A DNA stretch of 32,270 nucleotides from an uncultured Brachyspira sp. (lineage in GTDB: Bacteria; Spirochaetota; Brachyspiria; Brachyspirales; Brachyspiraceae), in NCBI RefSeq assembly GCF_910588665.1, contig NZ_CAJUPR010000007.1:120594-152863 (forward strand), written 5' to 3'. The translations under genes were made by a program, and so were the position numbers. The notes under the pieces are model-generated. The model was given only the letters and a program-made list of their open reading frames with translations. It was not told the origin of the DNA and did no database searches. The number at the start of each line of letters is the position of its first letter. Position 1 is the stretch's first letter. This document shows, piece by piece, positions 1 through 7,376 of the stretch.

Positions 1-283
1 CAGCGATAACTTTATCATCGTCTAAATCTTCGGGCAATTGCAAATCATCTATATCGGCGTTAACTTTATCATCGTCTAAATCTTCATGTAATTCCAAATT
101 GTCTAAATCATCAATGGAGGGCAAATCATCATTCTCTGCAGGCATAGAATTTGCTATATGTTCATCTGTAAAAACTGATTTAAAACGATTATAATCATCT
201 TGCGATATTTCTTTTGGAAGCGCTTTATTACCTATTAAAAAAGCAATACTTCCTAGTTTTTCTAAATCTTCTATTTTAGGCAT
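1..283 (-). CDS. Acidic repeat-containing hypothetical protein, partial (C-terminus outside window)
   Basis: The minus frame is open from an ATG at 283 to the window edge, giving 94 residues; the rest lies beyond position 1. I do not recognise the family. The N-terminal half (about residues 1-45) looks globular. It is followed by a strongly acidic region rich in Asp, Glu and Leu, in which an 18-residue unit containing EDLDDDKV occurs twice. This matches a 54-bp direct DNA repeat at about 5-85. No signal peptide or membrane segment is visible in the part seen. The start is uncertain: there is no clear ribosome-binding site before 283. An in-frame ATG at 319 is separated from it by a TGA codon at 287-289, so the gene may originally have started there and been shortened. 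Confidence 0.55.
   Translation of the reverse strand, partial: MPKIEDLEKLGSIAFLIGNKALPKEISQDDYNRFKSVFTDEHIANSMPAENDDLPSIDDLDNLELHEDLDDDKVNADIDDLQLPEDLDDDKVIA
5..85. repeat. 54-bp tandem direct repeat inside an acidic coding region
   Basis: The segment 8-31 is repeated identically at 62-85 (24 of 24 bases), an offset of exactly 54 bp or 18 codons, so the reading frame is kept. The array probably continues past the left edge. In-frame repeats of this kind change protein length by recombination or slippage without breaking the frame. Confidence 0.75.
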
Positions 284-389
284 ATTTCAATCATCTAATA
301 TAAATTTTTTAGTTAACATATTACATTACAATAAGCTATAAAAATATGTCGTCTAAATTATCGGATAATAATAAAAGTACAATAGCATA

Positions 390-812
390 TTATTTAGAAG
401 AAATTTCTATTTGTTTATTCAGCTTTAATATTTTTTCATGATTTCTTTTAGCTTCTTCGGCATTAATAGCTGTTTGATTTGATAATATGTCTATTTCTTT
501 TTTTATCAAAGCAGTATCTATATCTTTTGGGTATAAAGCCGTTTCAACTAATACCCCTATAACATTATTTGTAACCTCCGCTATTCCATCTTCTACATAC
601 ATATTAATAATATTATTGTTCTCGCTGTATATTTTAAGCTCTCCGTATCCTATTCTCACTATATAAGGACAATGATTAATATAAATAGAAACATACCCAT
701 TATATGACGGTATTTCTATATGATCTATTTTTATGGATCTTAAAATAGGACCGTTTCTGGTAATAACGGAACAAGTCAATGCTTTTTTATTTTTTTTAAT
801 ATCGGCAGCCAT
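390..812 (-). CDS. atpC: F1-type ATP synthase epsilon subunit-like protein
   Basis: The 140-residue protein has the layout of the F1 epsilon subunit. A beta-sandwich of about 90 residues carries the family pattern: a short Pro/Gly turn (IPSYNGYVSIYINHCP), a G-E-L strand near residue 58 and a V-E-D-G-I-A-E-V-T-N-N stretch near residues 73-83. A helical C-terminal hairpin rich in Lys, Glu and Ala follows. In F1F0 ATPase, epsilon couples the rotor stalk to the catalytic head and can inhibit ATP hydrolysis. A GAGAG ribosome-binding site precedes the ATG. No other ATP synthase subunit gene is visible on either side, which is unusual because atpC normally ends the atp operon after atpD. The assignment rests on sequence pattern only. 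Confidence 0.7.
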   Translation of the reverse strand: MAADIKKNKKALTCSVITRNGPILRSIKIDHIEIPSYNGYVSIYINHCPYIVRIGYGELKIYSENNNIINMYVEDGIAEVTNNVIGVLVETALYPKDIDTALIKKEIDILSNQTAINAEEAKRNHEKILKLNKQIEISSK

Positions 813-829
813 TATAAAAACTCTCAGAA

Positions 830-1135
830 TTAAATTATATTTTTATATTTTAAAACAAAAATTATAAATACTGATGAAATAATTAATAAAATTAAAAGCG
901 TCAATGAAATAATAAATAAAAATTTTATTACTACTTTAAGAGAATTTATCTCTGAATATACATTTTGAAATTCTTTTTTTATTTTAGCTTCTATTTTATC
1001 AGTTATTTCCTTTTCTTTTTCGTCTATCTTATTATATAATTTTTTTGCTCTGTTTTCCATAGCTGTAGTTTTTACTAAATCTCCGACAACATTAACAGAT
1101 GATAAAACAGTTAATATAACATTAATCCAACTCAT
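830..1135 (-). CDS. Small membrane-anchored coiled-coil protein, unknown function
   Basis: A 101-residue protein that I do not recognise. It starts with a hydrophobic or amphipathic N-terminal segment (residues 1-22). A charged Lys/Glu-rich helix (about 28-65) looks like a coiled coil, and a strongly hydrophobic transmembrane helix (about 70-97) precedes a short basic tail. A strong AGGAGGT ribosome-binding site stands 4 bases before the ATG, so it is very likely translated. It lies 17 bp upstream of the epsilon-like gene and 20 bp downstream of the thioesterase, all on the minus strand, so the three probably share a transcript. An organising or scaffold role at the membrane would be a guess. 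Confidence 0.6.
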   Translation of the reverse strand: MSWINVILTVLSSVNVVGDLVKTTAMENRAKKLYNKIDEKEKEITDKIEAKIKKEFQNVYSEINSLKVVIKFLFIISLTLLILLIISSVFIIFVLKYKNII

Positions 1136-1155
1136 AATTACCTCCTAATTATAAA

Positions 1156-1569
1156 TCAATTATTTTTAGATATTATATTGTATATATATTCGTCAGGCTT
1201 AACTATTTCTCCTTTGTTATTTATGAAAGGGTGAACTGTATAACCTGTACAGTATAAAATTTTTTTATTTTCTTTGCTTCTTATTTCATATTTTAGCTTT
1301 AATGATGCATTTTTTAGTTTTTCTACATTAGTGTAAACTTCTATAACTTCATCATATTTTATAGAAACTTTATAGTCTACAAAAGCTTCTTTTACAGGCA
1401 GCATTATATTGTATTTTTCTTCCATATCCTTATAAGAAATACCTAATTCCCTTAAAAGTTCGGTTCTTCCTATTTCAAAATATCTTAAATAATTGGAATG
1501 ATAAACAACTCCCATCTGATCCGTATCTGCATATATTACTCTTATTTCTGTTTTATTAATATGAGCCAT
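1156..1569 (-). CDS. Acyl-CoA thioesterase, YbgC/4HBT hotdog family
   Basis: The 137-residue protein is the normal length for a single hotdog-fold 4-hydroxybenzoyl-CoA thioesterase-like enzyme. The N-terminal signature DTDQMGVVYHSNY (residues 15-27) contains the catalytic Asp (D17 of the T-D-x-x-G motif) and the GVVYHxNY segment of the YbgC branch, followed by the long central helix (FEIGRTELLRELG). YbgC proteins hydrolyse short- or medium-chain acyl-CoA thioesters and in proteobacteria accompany Tol-Pal genes; no tol or pal gene is visible here. An AGAGGA ribosome-binding site precedes the ATG. It is the first gene of the three-gene minus-strand cluster that runs to 390. The substrate cannot be told from sequence. 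Confidence 0.85.
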   Translation of the reverse strand: MAHINKTEIRVIYADTDQMGVVYHSNYLRYFEIGRTELLRELGISYKDMEEKYNIMLPVKEAFVDYKVSIKYDEVIEVYTNVEKLKNASLKLKYEIRSKENKKILYCTGYTVHPFINNKGEIVKPDEYIYNIISKNN

Positions 1570-1702
1570 AAATAAGTCCTCTTAAATCATATTTATATAA
1601 ATATTAGTTTTCAAATTATATCATAATATATAAAAAATATAAAATATTTTATTTTTTATTATTGCCAGTTAAAATAATTAATATATCTTATATACATCAA
1701 AG

Positions 1703-1730
1703 AGAGAATTATTAAAGTTTAATATTCTCT
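1703..1730. repeat. Imperfect inverted repeat in the divergent intergenic region
   Basis: The arms AGAGAATTATTAAA (1703-1716) and TTTAATATTCTCT (1718-1730) pair over 13 bases with one bulged T, and a T-rich stretch follows on the plus strand. It lies between the divergent thioesterase and coaD genes, upstream of the coaD promoter, so it is not the terminator of either gene. The rest of 1570-1781 is AT-rich, with no ORF or RNA gene that I can support. Confidence 0.45.
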
Positions 1731-1781
1731 TTTATATTATATAATATTTTATAATCATTCAGTAAATAAAAATATTAGTCT

Positions 1782-1814
1782 TATATTGATATTATATTAA
1801 TTTTGTATATAATT
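1782..1814 (+). promoter_or_regulatory. coaD promoter (first copy of a 33-bp duplicated promoter)
   Basis: A -35 hexamer TTGATA (1786-1791), a 16-bp spacer and a perfect TATAAT (1808-1813) make a near-consensus sigma70-type promoter. Only 8 bases separate the -10 box from the coaD ATG, so transcription should start at or within a few bases of the start codon. The same 33 bases occur again at 2309-2341. Confidence 0.7.
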
Positions 1815-1821
1815 TATTAGT

Positions 1822-2307
1822 ATGAAGAATGGAAAAGTAATATTTCCGGGAACATTTGATCCCTTTACCTTAGGTCATTTAGATGTGCTTAATAGGCTTT
1901 CCAGTATTTTTAACAAAGTTTATATATTGCTGGCTGTTAATTTAGATAAATCTACAACTTTTTCTATAGAAGAGAGAATAGCAATGATTAAAAAAAGTAT
2001 TGCAGATAATGATTGTATAGAAGTTGTATCAATAAACGGACTTGTTACGGATTTTATGAAAGAAAATGATATAAAAGTATTGGCTAGAGGTATAAGAGAC
2101 AGCGAAGATTTATATTATGAATTAAAAATGGCTAGAACTAATAAGCTGTTATATCCTCAAATGGATACTATATTTTTACACACTTCAGAGCATTATGCCT
2201 ATGTAAGTTCTTCATTAATAAAGCAAATATTAAAATTTAATGGTCCTATAGACGGATTAGTGCCTGAAGTTTTAATAGAAGATATTAAATCCAAGTTTAT
2301 AAAATAA
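1822..2307 (+). CDS. coaD: Phosphopantetheine adenylyltransferase (CoaD)
   Basis: CoaD transfers AMP from ATP to 4'-phosphopantetheine, the penultimate step of coenzyme A synthesis. The 161-residue length is standard. The nucleotidyltransferase motif T-F-D-P-F-T-L-G-H (residues 11-19) carries the T/H pair that contacts ATP. The conserved A-R-G-I-R-D segment lies near residue 90, and the C-terminal VSSSLIK block matches the ISST-type motif of the family. The ATG at 1822 has no ribosome-binding site and sits directly behind a promoter -10 box, so the message is probably leaderless. The gene lies between two copies of the same 33-bp promoter-like sequence. Confidence 0.95.
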   Translation: MKNGKVIFPGTFDPFTLGHLDVLNRLSSIFNKVYILLAVNLDKSTTFSIEERIAMIKKSIADNDCIEVVSINGLVTDFMKENDIKVLARGIRDSEDLYYELKMARTNKLLYPQMDTIFLHTSEHYAYVSSSLIKQILKFNGPIDGLVPEVLIEDIKSKFIK

Positions 2308-2308
2308 A

Positions 2309-2341
2309 TATATTGATATTATATTAATTTTGTATATAATT
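2309..2341 (+). promoter_or_regulatory. Second copy of the 33-bp promoter sequence, upstream of miaB
   Basis: This segment is identical over 33 bases to 1782-1814, with TTGATA at 2313-2318 and TATAAT at 2335-2340. It could start a transcript near 2347 that carries miaB with a leader of about 135 bases. A further promoter-like pair (TTGTAT at 2399-2404, TATAAT at 2420-2425) lies closer to miaB, so which one drives the gene is unclear. Confidence 0.55.
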
Positions 2342-2481
2342 AATCACTGTAAAAATTGAAGTTTATTTCTTATATTTTATTATAATTAAATTATATTTTT
2401 GTATTAAATAAGATTTATATATAATTCATTAATGAAATAAAAGTTAATAAAAAACTAGTATTGTTTAATAAAGATTATAAT

Positions 2482-3789
2482 ATGAAAAATTTTTATTTAG
2501 AAAATTACGGCTGTCAAATGAATAAGGCTGATTCAAATAGTTTAATTAATTCTCTTATGCAGGAAGGATTTATACAGACAGATAATTATGAAAATGCAGA
2601 TAATATTATAGTAAATACCTGCAGTGTAAGAGCGCATGCCGAAGAGAGGGTTTTTTCAAGGGTTAAGCTTTTTAATGCAAACAGAAAAAAGAACAAAAAA
2701 GACGCCAAAATAATAATTATGGGCTGTATGGCTAAAACCTCAAAAGAACATCTTGAAAGTTTAGGAGCAGACATTATATTTGATGTTTATAATGAAGTTA
2801 ATATAGTAGATTATTTAAAATACGAAGAGGTTTTTGCAAGAAAGTTTAACGGAGAGTATATATTTAATAAATCTTATACGGATAAAGATAAGCCTCATAA
2901 GGCATTTATACCTATATCGCATGGATGCAGCAATTGGTGTACATACTGCATAGTTCCGCATACAAGAGGCAGAATGGTAAGCAGAAAATCAAATGAAATA
3001 TTAGAAGAATTAAGAAGATTGATAGATGAAGGAGCTAAAGAGATAACTCTGCTTGGTCAGAATGTTAATTCCTATGGTATTGACATAGAAAGCGAAATTA
3101 ATTTTACGGAATTATTATACAGTATAGATAAAATTATTGATGAAAAAAATAAAGATAAAGTATGGGTAAGATTTTTAACTTCGCATCCTAAAGATTTTAA
3201 TAAAGATTTAGCCGATGCTGTATGGAGTTTTAATAGTTTAGGCAAGCATATACATTTGCCTTTTCAAAGCGGTTCGGACAGAATATTAACCTTAATGAAC
3301 AGAAAATATACAAAAGAAGAATATATAAAGAAAGTATCATATTTGAGGGATTATAAAGATGATTTCCCTATTTCAACTGATGTTATAGTAGGCTATGCAG
3401 ATGAGACTGATGAAGAATATAATGATACATTAAAACTTCTTGAAAGTATTGGTTTTGAAGAGGCTTATCTTTATAAATATTCTGAAAGAGAGGGTTCTAT
3501 AGCTTATAAAAATAAAATAAAATATGATAAAACATCTGGAGCAAAAAGACTTAGTAATTTAGTAAATTATCAAAGAGAATTATCTCAGAAATTGCTGTCA
3601 AAACAGGTAGGTAAAAAAACTTCCGTTATGATAGACAATACGGCAAAGGATAATATGCATTATTTATGCAGAAGCAAAGAAAATAGGATAATACTGATAA
3701 AAAAAGAAAAAGAGCTTAATATGGGTGATATTTTTGATGCTGAGATTACGGAAATAAAAAGCCATACATTAATAGGCAGTATTATTTAA
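2482..3789 (+). CDS. miaB: tRNA-2-methylthio-N6-dimethylallyladenosine synthase (MiaB)
   Basis: MiaB is a radical-SAM methylthiotransferase that converts i6A37 to ms2i6A37 in tRNAs reading UNN codons. From the ATG at 2482 the protein has 435 residues. The N-terminal UPF0004 domain holds the cluster cysteines C11 (NYGCQMN), C47 (NTCSVR) and C82 (MGC). The radical-SAM CxxxCxxC motif is C149, C153 and C156, followed by IVPHTRGRMVSR. A TRAM-type RNA-binding domain closes the protein. NYGCQMN separates MiaB from the related MtaB and RimO. A TTG at 2461 in the same frame could add seven residues, but family members begin at the MKxFY position, so I chose 2482. No good ribosome-binding site is visible. 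Confidence 0.93.
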   Translation: MKNFYLENYGCQMNKADSNSLINSLMQEGFIQTDNYENADNIIVNTCSVRAHAEERVFSRVKLFNANRKKNKKDAKIIIMGCMAKTSKEHLESLGADIIFDVYNEVNIVDYLKYEEVFARKFNGEYIFNKSYTDKDKPHKAFIPISHGCSNWCTYCIVPHTRGRMVSRKSNEILEELRRLIDEGAKEITLLGQNVNSYGIDIESEINFTELLYSIDKIIDEKNKDKVWVRFLTSHPKDFNKDLADAVWSFNSLGKHIHLPFQSGSDRILTLMNRKYTKEEYIKKVSYLRDYKDDFPISTDVIVGYADETDEEYNDTLKLLESIGFEEAYLYKYSEREGSIAYKNKIKYDKTSGAKRLSNLVNYQRELSQKLLSKQVGKKTSVMIDNTAKDNMHYLCRSKENRIILIKKEKELNMGDIFDAEITEIKSHTLIGSII

Positions 3790-3819
3790 TGCATTATTAA
3801 AAGTATAAGGGCTTAATAT

Positions 3820-4431
3820 ATGACCTATTTGGAATACAGCTTTAATGAAAATAATAACAGAGATTCCGCAAGAAAGACATTGGAAAATATAATTTTTTCT
3901 ATGGCTGAAAAGCATTATAATAAAAAAAATCTTATTATAGCAAGAGAAGAAAATAAAAAGCCGTATTTTAAAAATGAATATAATATACGCTTTAACGGAA
4001 CTCATACATCGCTGTTATTTGTAGCTGTCATGACTGACGAGTATGAGGCTGGAATAGATGCTGAAAAGATAAGAAAAAGAGATTTTTTTTCTATAGCAAA
4101 AGAATATTTTTATAAAAGCGAAATAGAATATCTTAAAGCTTCCCGTAAATTAGAAATAGATTTTTTTACTATATGGACTCTTAAAGAAGCTTATATAAAA
4201 ATGCTTGGAAAAACAGTATTTGATATAAAAAACTCTCCTGAAATCGATTTGACGGAAAGAGTTATAAAAAATGCGGATAATTTATTTTTTGCTTCATTTA
4301 TTATTGACGGTTCTTATATAGTAAGCGTATGTTTTAATGCTAAAGATGAAATTAATTTGAATCTTCAGGATTTTAATTTAAATATTATATTTGCATATCC
4401 TGTATTGCCTATTATAAATATAAGCATATAA
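3820..4431 (+). CDS. 4'-phosphopantetheinyl transferase, Sfp/AcpT superfamily
   Basis: The enzyme moves the phosphopantetheine arm of CoA onto a serine of carrier proteins. The 203-residue length fits the Sfp/Gsp-like two-lobed type rather than the short AcpS type. The magnesium and CoA binding motif G-I-D-A-E (residues 78-82) is followed by the second motif W-T-L-K-E-A-Y-I-K (119-127), with K122, E123 and K127 in place. The FNGTHTS segment near residue 58 matches the usual F-N-x-S-H-S position. It begins 30 bp after miaB on the same strand. No polyketide or peptide synthetase genes are in the window, so its carrier protein is unknown; it could be the fatty-acid ACP. CoaD, two genes upstream, feeds the same cofactor pool. 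Confidence 0.85.
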   Translation: MTYLEYSFNENNNRDSARKTLENIIFSMAEKHYNKKNLIIAREENKKPYFKNEYNIRFNGTHTSLLFVAVMTDEYEAGIDAEKIRKRDFFSIAKEYFYKSEIEYLKASRKLEIDFFTIWTLKEAYIKMLGKTVFDIKNSPEIDLTERVIKNADNLFFASFIIDGSYIVSVCFNAKDEINLNLQDFNLNIIFAYPVLPIINISI

Positions 4432-4517
4432 ATTTTTTGCTATTGACTTTTTTAAATCTAGATTATAAAATTACAGTGCTTAGTAATATAATTGTGTTAA
4501 TGCTAAGGAGTATATTT

Positions 4518-5501
4518 ATGCTTAATAGAATATTTTTATTGGTAATATTATTTATTTTATCTTTAAGCAGTATTTTGTTGCCGCAGGATATATCTTTTAA
4601 AGTTACAGGAATATCGGGTTTGGCATTTATAGAAAAACCTGATATAAATAAATCATTAAGAGCTTTCAGAGGAAGCGAAGTACATAAAGAATACAGATTA
4701 AGAACAAGCAGTAATACTCAGGTTGATATTACTTTAACCAGAAGAGGAGATAAAGTAGGAAATATTGTTGTTCCTCAAAATACTATACTTCTAGTTAATT
4801 CTCCTCTATCAAAGGACGACGATAAAATTTCTATATCATTATTATCAGGATATATAGAAGTTCATATAGAAAAAGATATTGGCACTTTAGTTGAAATACA
4901 TACCTCTACCACCAGCTCCATAGTAAGAGGAACCAGCTTTGAAGTCGCATTTGCGGAAGACGGATCCACTATAATTGTGCTTAAAGACGGTATTATAGAT
5001 GTAGTTACAGATAATGATAAAACTGTTTTAAATCCCAAAGAGGCGTATATAAATACAATAGATGACTATTCTAAGGTTGTAAATCAAAATACAGACAGCG
5101 ATCCTATAGTATTTTTAAATAGAGGCGAAGAGTCTTCAAGAGAAGATTATATTTATACTATAGAACATTTAATGTCTGCTATGGAGAATATACAAAACAG
5201 CGGCAGTAATGATTCTGTTTCATTAATGGATATGGAAAAAAGCGAAAATGAAATTAATAATCTTGAAATGAGGCATTACAGAATGATAGCTGCAAATGAG
5301 GGTTATTATAACACTATAGTAAAACTCATAAATTTATATCCTGATAAAAAAAATGAGATGGTTTCTTATGCCAGAAAATCATTTACATTGTATACATCTA
5401 ATCAAAGGGCTATAGATAAAATGAGTTCTTCAGTTATGAGAACAAAAGAAAAATTTGACAGAATAAAGAAAAAATTTGATGAAAGAATAACATCTGAATA
5501 G
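4518..5501 (+). CDS. Secreted FecR-domain protein
   Basis: The start at 4518 has an AAGGAG ribosome-binding site 7 bases upstream and opens directly into a signal peptide (MLNR followed by about 18 hydrophobic residues). The mature protein is therefore periplasmic or surface exposed. A FecR-type beta domain covers about residues 35-180, including the S-I-V-R-G-T-S-F-E-V block near 131-142 and the following D-G-I-I-D-V strand. The C-terminal third is charged and helical. Stand-alone FecR-domain proteins with a signal peptide are common in spirochaetes and differ from the cytoplasmic/inner-membrane anti-sigma FecR; no sigma factor or TonB receptor gene is adjacent. The upstream TTG at 4439-area frame extension would spoil the signal peptide. 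Function is unknown. Confidence 0.75.
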   Translation: MLNRIFLLVILFILSLSSILLPQDISFKVTGISGLAFIEKPDINKSLRAFRGSEVHKEYRLRTSSNTQVDITLTRRGDKVGNIVVPQNTILLVNSPLSKDDDKISISLLSGYIEVHIEKDIGTLVEIHTSTTSSIVRGTSFEVAFAEDGSTIIVLKDGIIDVVTDNDKTVLNPKEAYINTIDDYSKVVNQNTDSDPIVFLNRGEESSREDYIYTIEHLMSAMENIQNSGSNDSVSLMDMEKSENEINNLEMRHYRMIAANEGYYNTIVKLINLYPDKKNEMVSYARKSFTLYTSNQRAIDKMSSSVMRTKEKFDRIKKKFDERITSE

Positions 5502-5517
5502 TTTTTTATTTTTATAC

Positions 5518-5546
5518 TTGACAAAATTTACTTAATGTAGTAATAT
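5518..5546 (+). promoter_or_regulatory. rplU-prp-rpmA promoter
   Basis: A perfect TTGACA (5518-5523), a 17-bp spacer and TAATAT (5541-5546) lie about 58 bases before the rplU start codon. The perfect -35 and ideal spacing fit a strongly expressed ribosomal protein operon. Confidence 0.75.
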
Positions 5547-5603
5547 ATGATACTCATAGTATTGTAAAAAATAAAAATATATATAAATTGGAGATAACCG
5601 ATA

Positions 5604-5915
5604 ATGTATGCAATTGTAGAAGTAAAAGGCAAGCAATATAAGGTGGAAAAAGGTCAGGATATATTAGTTGAATATCTAGGCGATGAGGCTAAAGAAGCTC
5701 CGGAAATTAAAACACTTCTTTTAAAAAAAGATGATGAAAGCGTTTTGGTAGGAGCTCCTTATGTTGATGGCGTAAAAGTAAGTTCTAAAATAGTGGAAAT
5801 GATGAAAGGCGATAAAGTTATAATAGGAAAACATAAAAGAAGAAAAGATTATAAAAGAAAAACAGGACACAGACATAAATATCATAAAATTACTATTGAA
5901 GATATATCTCTTTAA
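5604..5915 (+). CDS. rplU: 50S ribosomal protein L21
   Basis: L21 binds 23S rRNA in the large subunit. The 103-residue protein opens with the standard M-Y-A-I-V-E-V-x-G-K-Q-Y-K-V and ends in the Lys/Arg/His-rich segment (GKHKRRKDYKRKTGHRHKYHKI) typical of the family. A GGAG ribosome-binding site lies upstream. The stop codon TAA shares its last A with the ATG of the following prp gene (TAATG), so the two are translationally coupled. Confidence 0.97.
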   Translation: MYAIVEVKGKQYKVEKGQDILVEYLGDEAKEAPEIKTLLLKKDDESVLVGAPYVDGVKVSSKIVEMMKGDKVIIGKHKRRKDYKRKTGHRHKYHKITIEDISL

Positions 5916-6271
5916 TGGCTTCTTTTGTTAATATAATTTATGATAGTAATTCTGTTATAAAATGTATTATTGTTGAAGGGCATGCAGGTATTAAAAAGTC
6001 GGGCGAAGGTTATGAGGTTTGTATAGCTTTAAGCACTTTAACTCAGGCTATGTACAGAGCTTTGAATACTGTAATAGGAAGAAGATTTCTGAGATATAGA
6101 GTAAGCGGCGGGTCTTTAAGTTTGGAAATTATAAATTTTGATAAACTGGATATTAACAAAAAAAATGAATTAAAATCAGTTAGCAACGGATATTTGATAG
6201 GTATAAAATCTTTAATTAAAGAGTATCCTGATTATATAAAATATAAAGAGGAGTATAAAAATGGCACATAA
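5915..6271 (+). CDS. prp: Ribosomal-processing cysteine protease Prp (DUF464/YsxB family)
   Basis: In Firmicutes, Prp removes an N-terminal extension from ribosomal protein L27. The 118-residue protein has the family signature: G-H-A with His23, then Cys36 in the G-Y-E-V-C-I-A-L-S block, so the catalytic His/Cys pair is present. The spacing is about one residue longer than in S. aureus Prp, and Glu replaces the usual Asp before V-C. The gene overlaps rplU by one base and rpmA by 11 bases, the classic rplU-prp-rpmA order. What is odd is that the L27 encoded next door has no extension to cleave. Confidence 0.88.
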   Translation: MASFVNIIYDSNSVIKCIIVEGHAGIKKSGEGYEVCIALSTLTQAMYRALNTVIGRRFLRYRVSGGSLSLEIINFDKLDINKKNELKSVSNGYLIGIKSLIKEYPDYIKYKEEYKNGT

Positions 6272-6515
6272 AAAAGGCGGCGGAAGTTCAAAAAACGGAC
6301 GCGATAGTCAGTCTAAGCGTTTAGGAGTTAAAGTTTACGGCGGACAAAAAGTTATATCAGGCAACATTATAGTCAGACAGAGGGGCACCAAATTTCATGC
6401 TGGAAAAAATGTTGATATAGGGCGCGATCATACTATATTCGCCACTGCTTCAGGTTATGTTAAGTTTCATACTAACAAATTCGGAAAGAAAACTATTTCA
6501 GTGATTGGAGAATAA
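6261..6515 (+). CDS. rpmA: 50S ribosomal protein L27
   Basis: L27 reaches the peptidyl transferase centre with its N-terminal tail. The 84-residue protein begins M-A-H-K-K-G-G-G-S-S-K-N-G-R-D-S, the mature form of the family. It lacks the roughly nine-residue leader (ending in a cleavable F-F-A or L-F-A) found in Firmicutes. The frame upstream of 6261 has no start codon that would encode such a leader. A GAGGAG ribosome-binding site inside the end of prp serves the ATG. Confidence 0.97.
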   Translation: MAHKKGGGSSKNGRDSQSKRLGVKVYGGQKVISGNIIVRQRGTKFHAGKNVDIGRDHTIFATASGYVKFHTNKFGKKTISVIGE

Positions 6516-6550
6516 TTGAATAAAAAAGTAATTTTATTATCAAAAAATAC

Positions 6551-6592
6551 ATATCTCATCTGATTAATTGCATCAGCTGAGATATTTTTTTT
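6551..6592 (+). terminator. Rho-independent terminator after rpmA
   Basis: The arms ATATCTCA (6551-6558) and TGAGATAT (6578-6585) pair perfectly. An inner CTGAT/ATCAG pairing extends the stem across one mismatch, and a run of seven or eight T follows. It closes the rplU-prp-rpmA operon. Confidence 0.85.
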
Positions 6593-6631
6593 ATTTAGTG
6601 ATTAATGATATAAATTTATAAGATTAAAAAT

Positions 6632-7374
6632 ATGATTAATAAAGAAGAGTTTAAAGAAATAAAAAATATAGAATCAAAATACTATATGAAACCGTTAATA
6701 AATAGACTTAATTGTTATGTCAAAAATAATAATTGGATATTAGCTTTTAATTATTTATATAATATTATTGTTGATTCTAAAGAGGATGTTGATAAATTAC
6801 TAGAAAATAGAATAAAAAATAAAGAAATAAGGGATAAAAGTCAGGCTAAAAAATCTATAGCAGGGAATGCTTTTCAATCTATATTAATATATACATTTTT
6901 AAAGAATAAAGAAAATAATTTAATAAAAGATAATATTTTTATAACATCTAAAAAAATAAATTAACCTTTTTAAATAATTTATATACTATTAAGGTTGGTG
7001 AAGAGACGCAGAAACCTGATTGTGATATTATTATATATAAATTAGACAATAGTAATAAATTAAAATCATGTCTAATTTTATCATTAAAAACATCTTTAAG
7101 AGAAAGAGCAGGACAAACTTATAAGTGGAAATTATTAATGGAGATAGCAATGGATAATAATAGCATAAAAGATAAATATGAATTGCAATATGATCCTGTA
7201 ATAAAACCTTATATAGGATTTGTTACAGTTAATTTTTACAATGAAATAAATAATCCTCAGCAAAGAGGTATGTTTAAATTTTTTGATAAAGTATTTATAG
7301 CTAAGCAATTAAATGATTATAGTTTTATATCTCCTCTGTCAAATATAGTAGATTTTATTAATGGTGATTTCTAA
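6632..7374 (+). pseudogene. Type II restriction endonuclease, frameshifted (possibly BsaWI-like)
   Basis: Two open segments in different frames (6632-6964 and about 6952-7374) together read as one protein of about 247 residues. The frame is lost at a run of seven A (6950-6956); adding one A restores it. The joined protein carries a PD-(D/E)xK-type nuclease core: G-E-E-T-Q-K-P-D-C-D, then S-L-K-T-S-L-R-E-R-A-G-Q-T-Y-K-W, where the S-x-K and the following R-E-R resemble CCGG-type enzymes. The placement near the BsaWI family is from memory of that motif and is tentative. It ends 2 bp before the methyltransferase gene, as in a type II system. As the sequence stands, the product stops after 110 residues, before the catalytic core, so it should be inactive. 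Confidence 0.7.
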
Positions 7375-7376
7375 TA

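Noticed and set aside
1782..2341. 33-bp direct repeats considered as CRISPR or insertion-sequence ends
   Set aside because: There are only two copies, in direct orientation, flanking an essential housekeeping gene, and each has promoter structure. No cas or transposase gene is present.
2461..2481. TTG start extending miaB by seven residues
   Set aside because: Family members begin at the MKxFYxxNYGCQMN position, which matches the ATG at 2482; the extension is not conserved in type.
4439..4517. Longer TTG-started form of the FecR-domain protein
   Set aside because: The ATG at 4518 has a good AAGGAG site and begins a signal peptide; the longer form would put extra residues before it.
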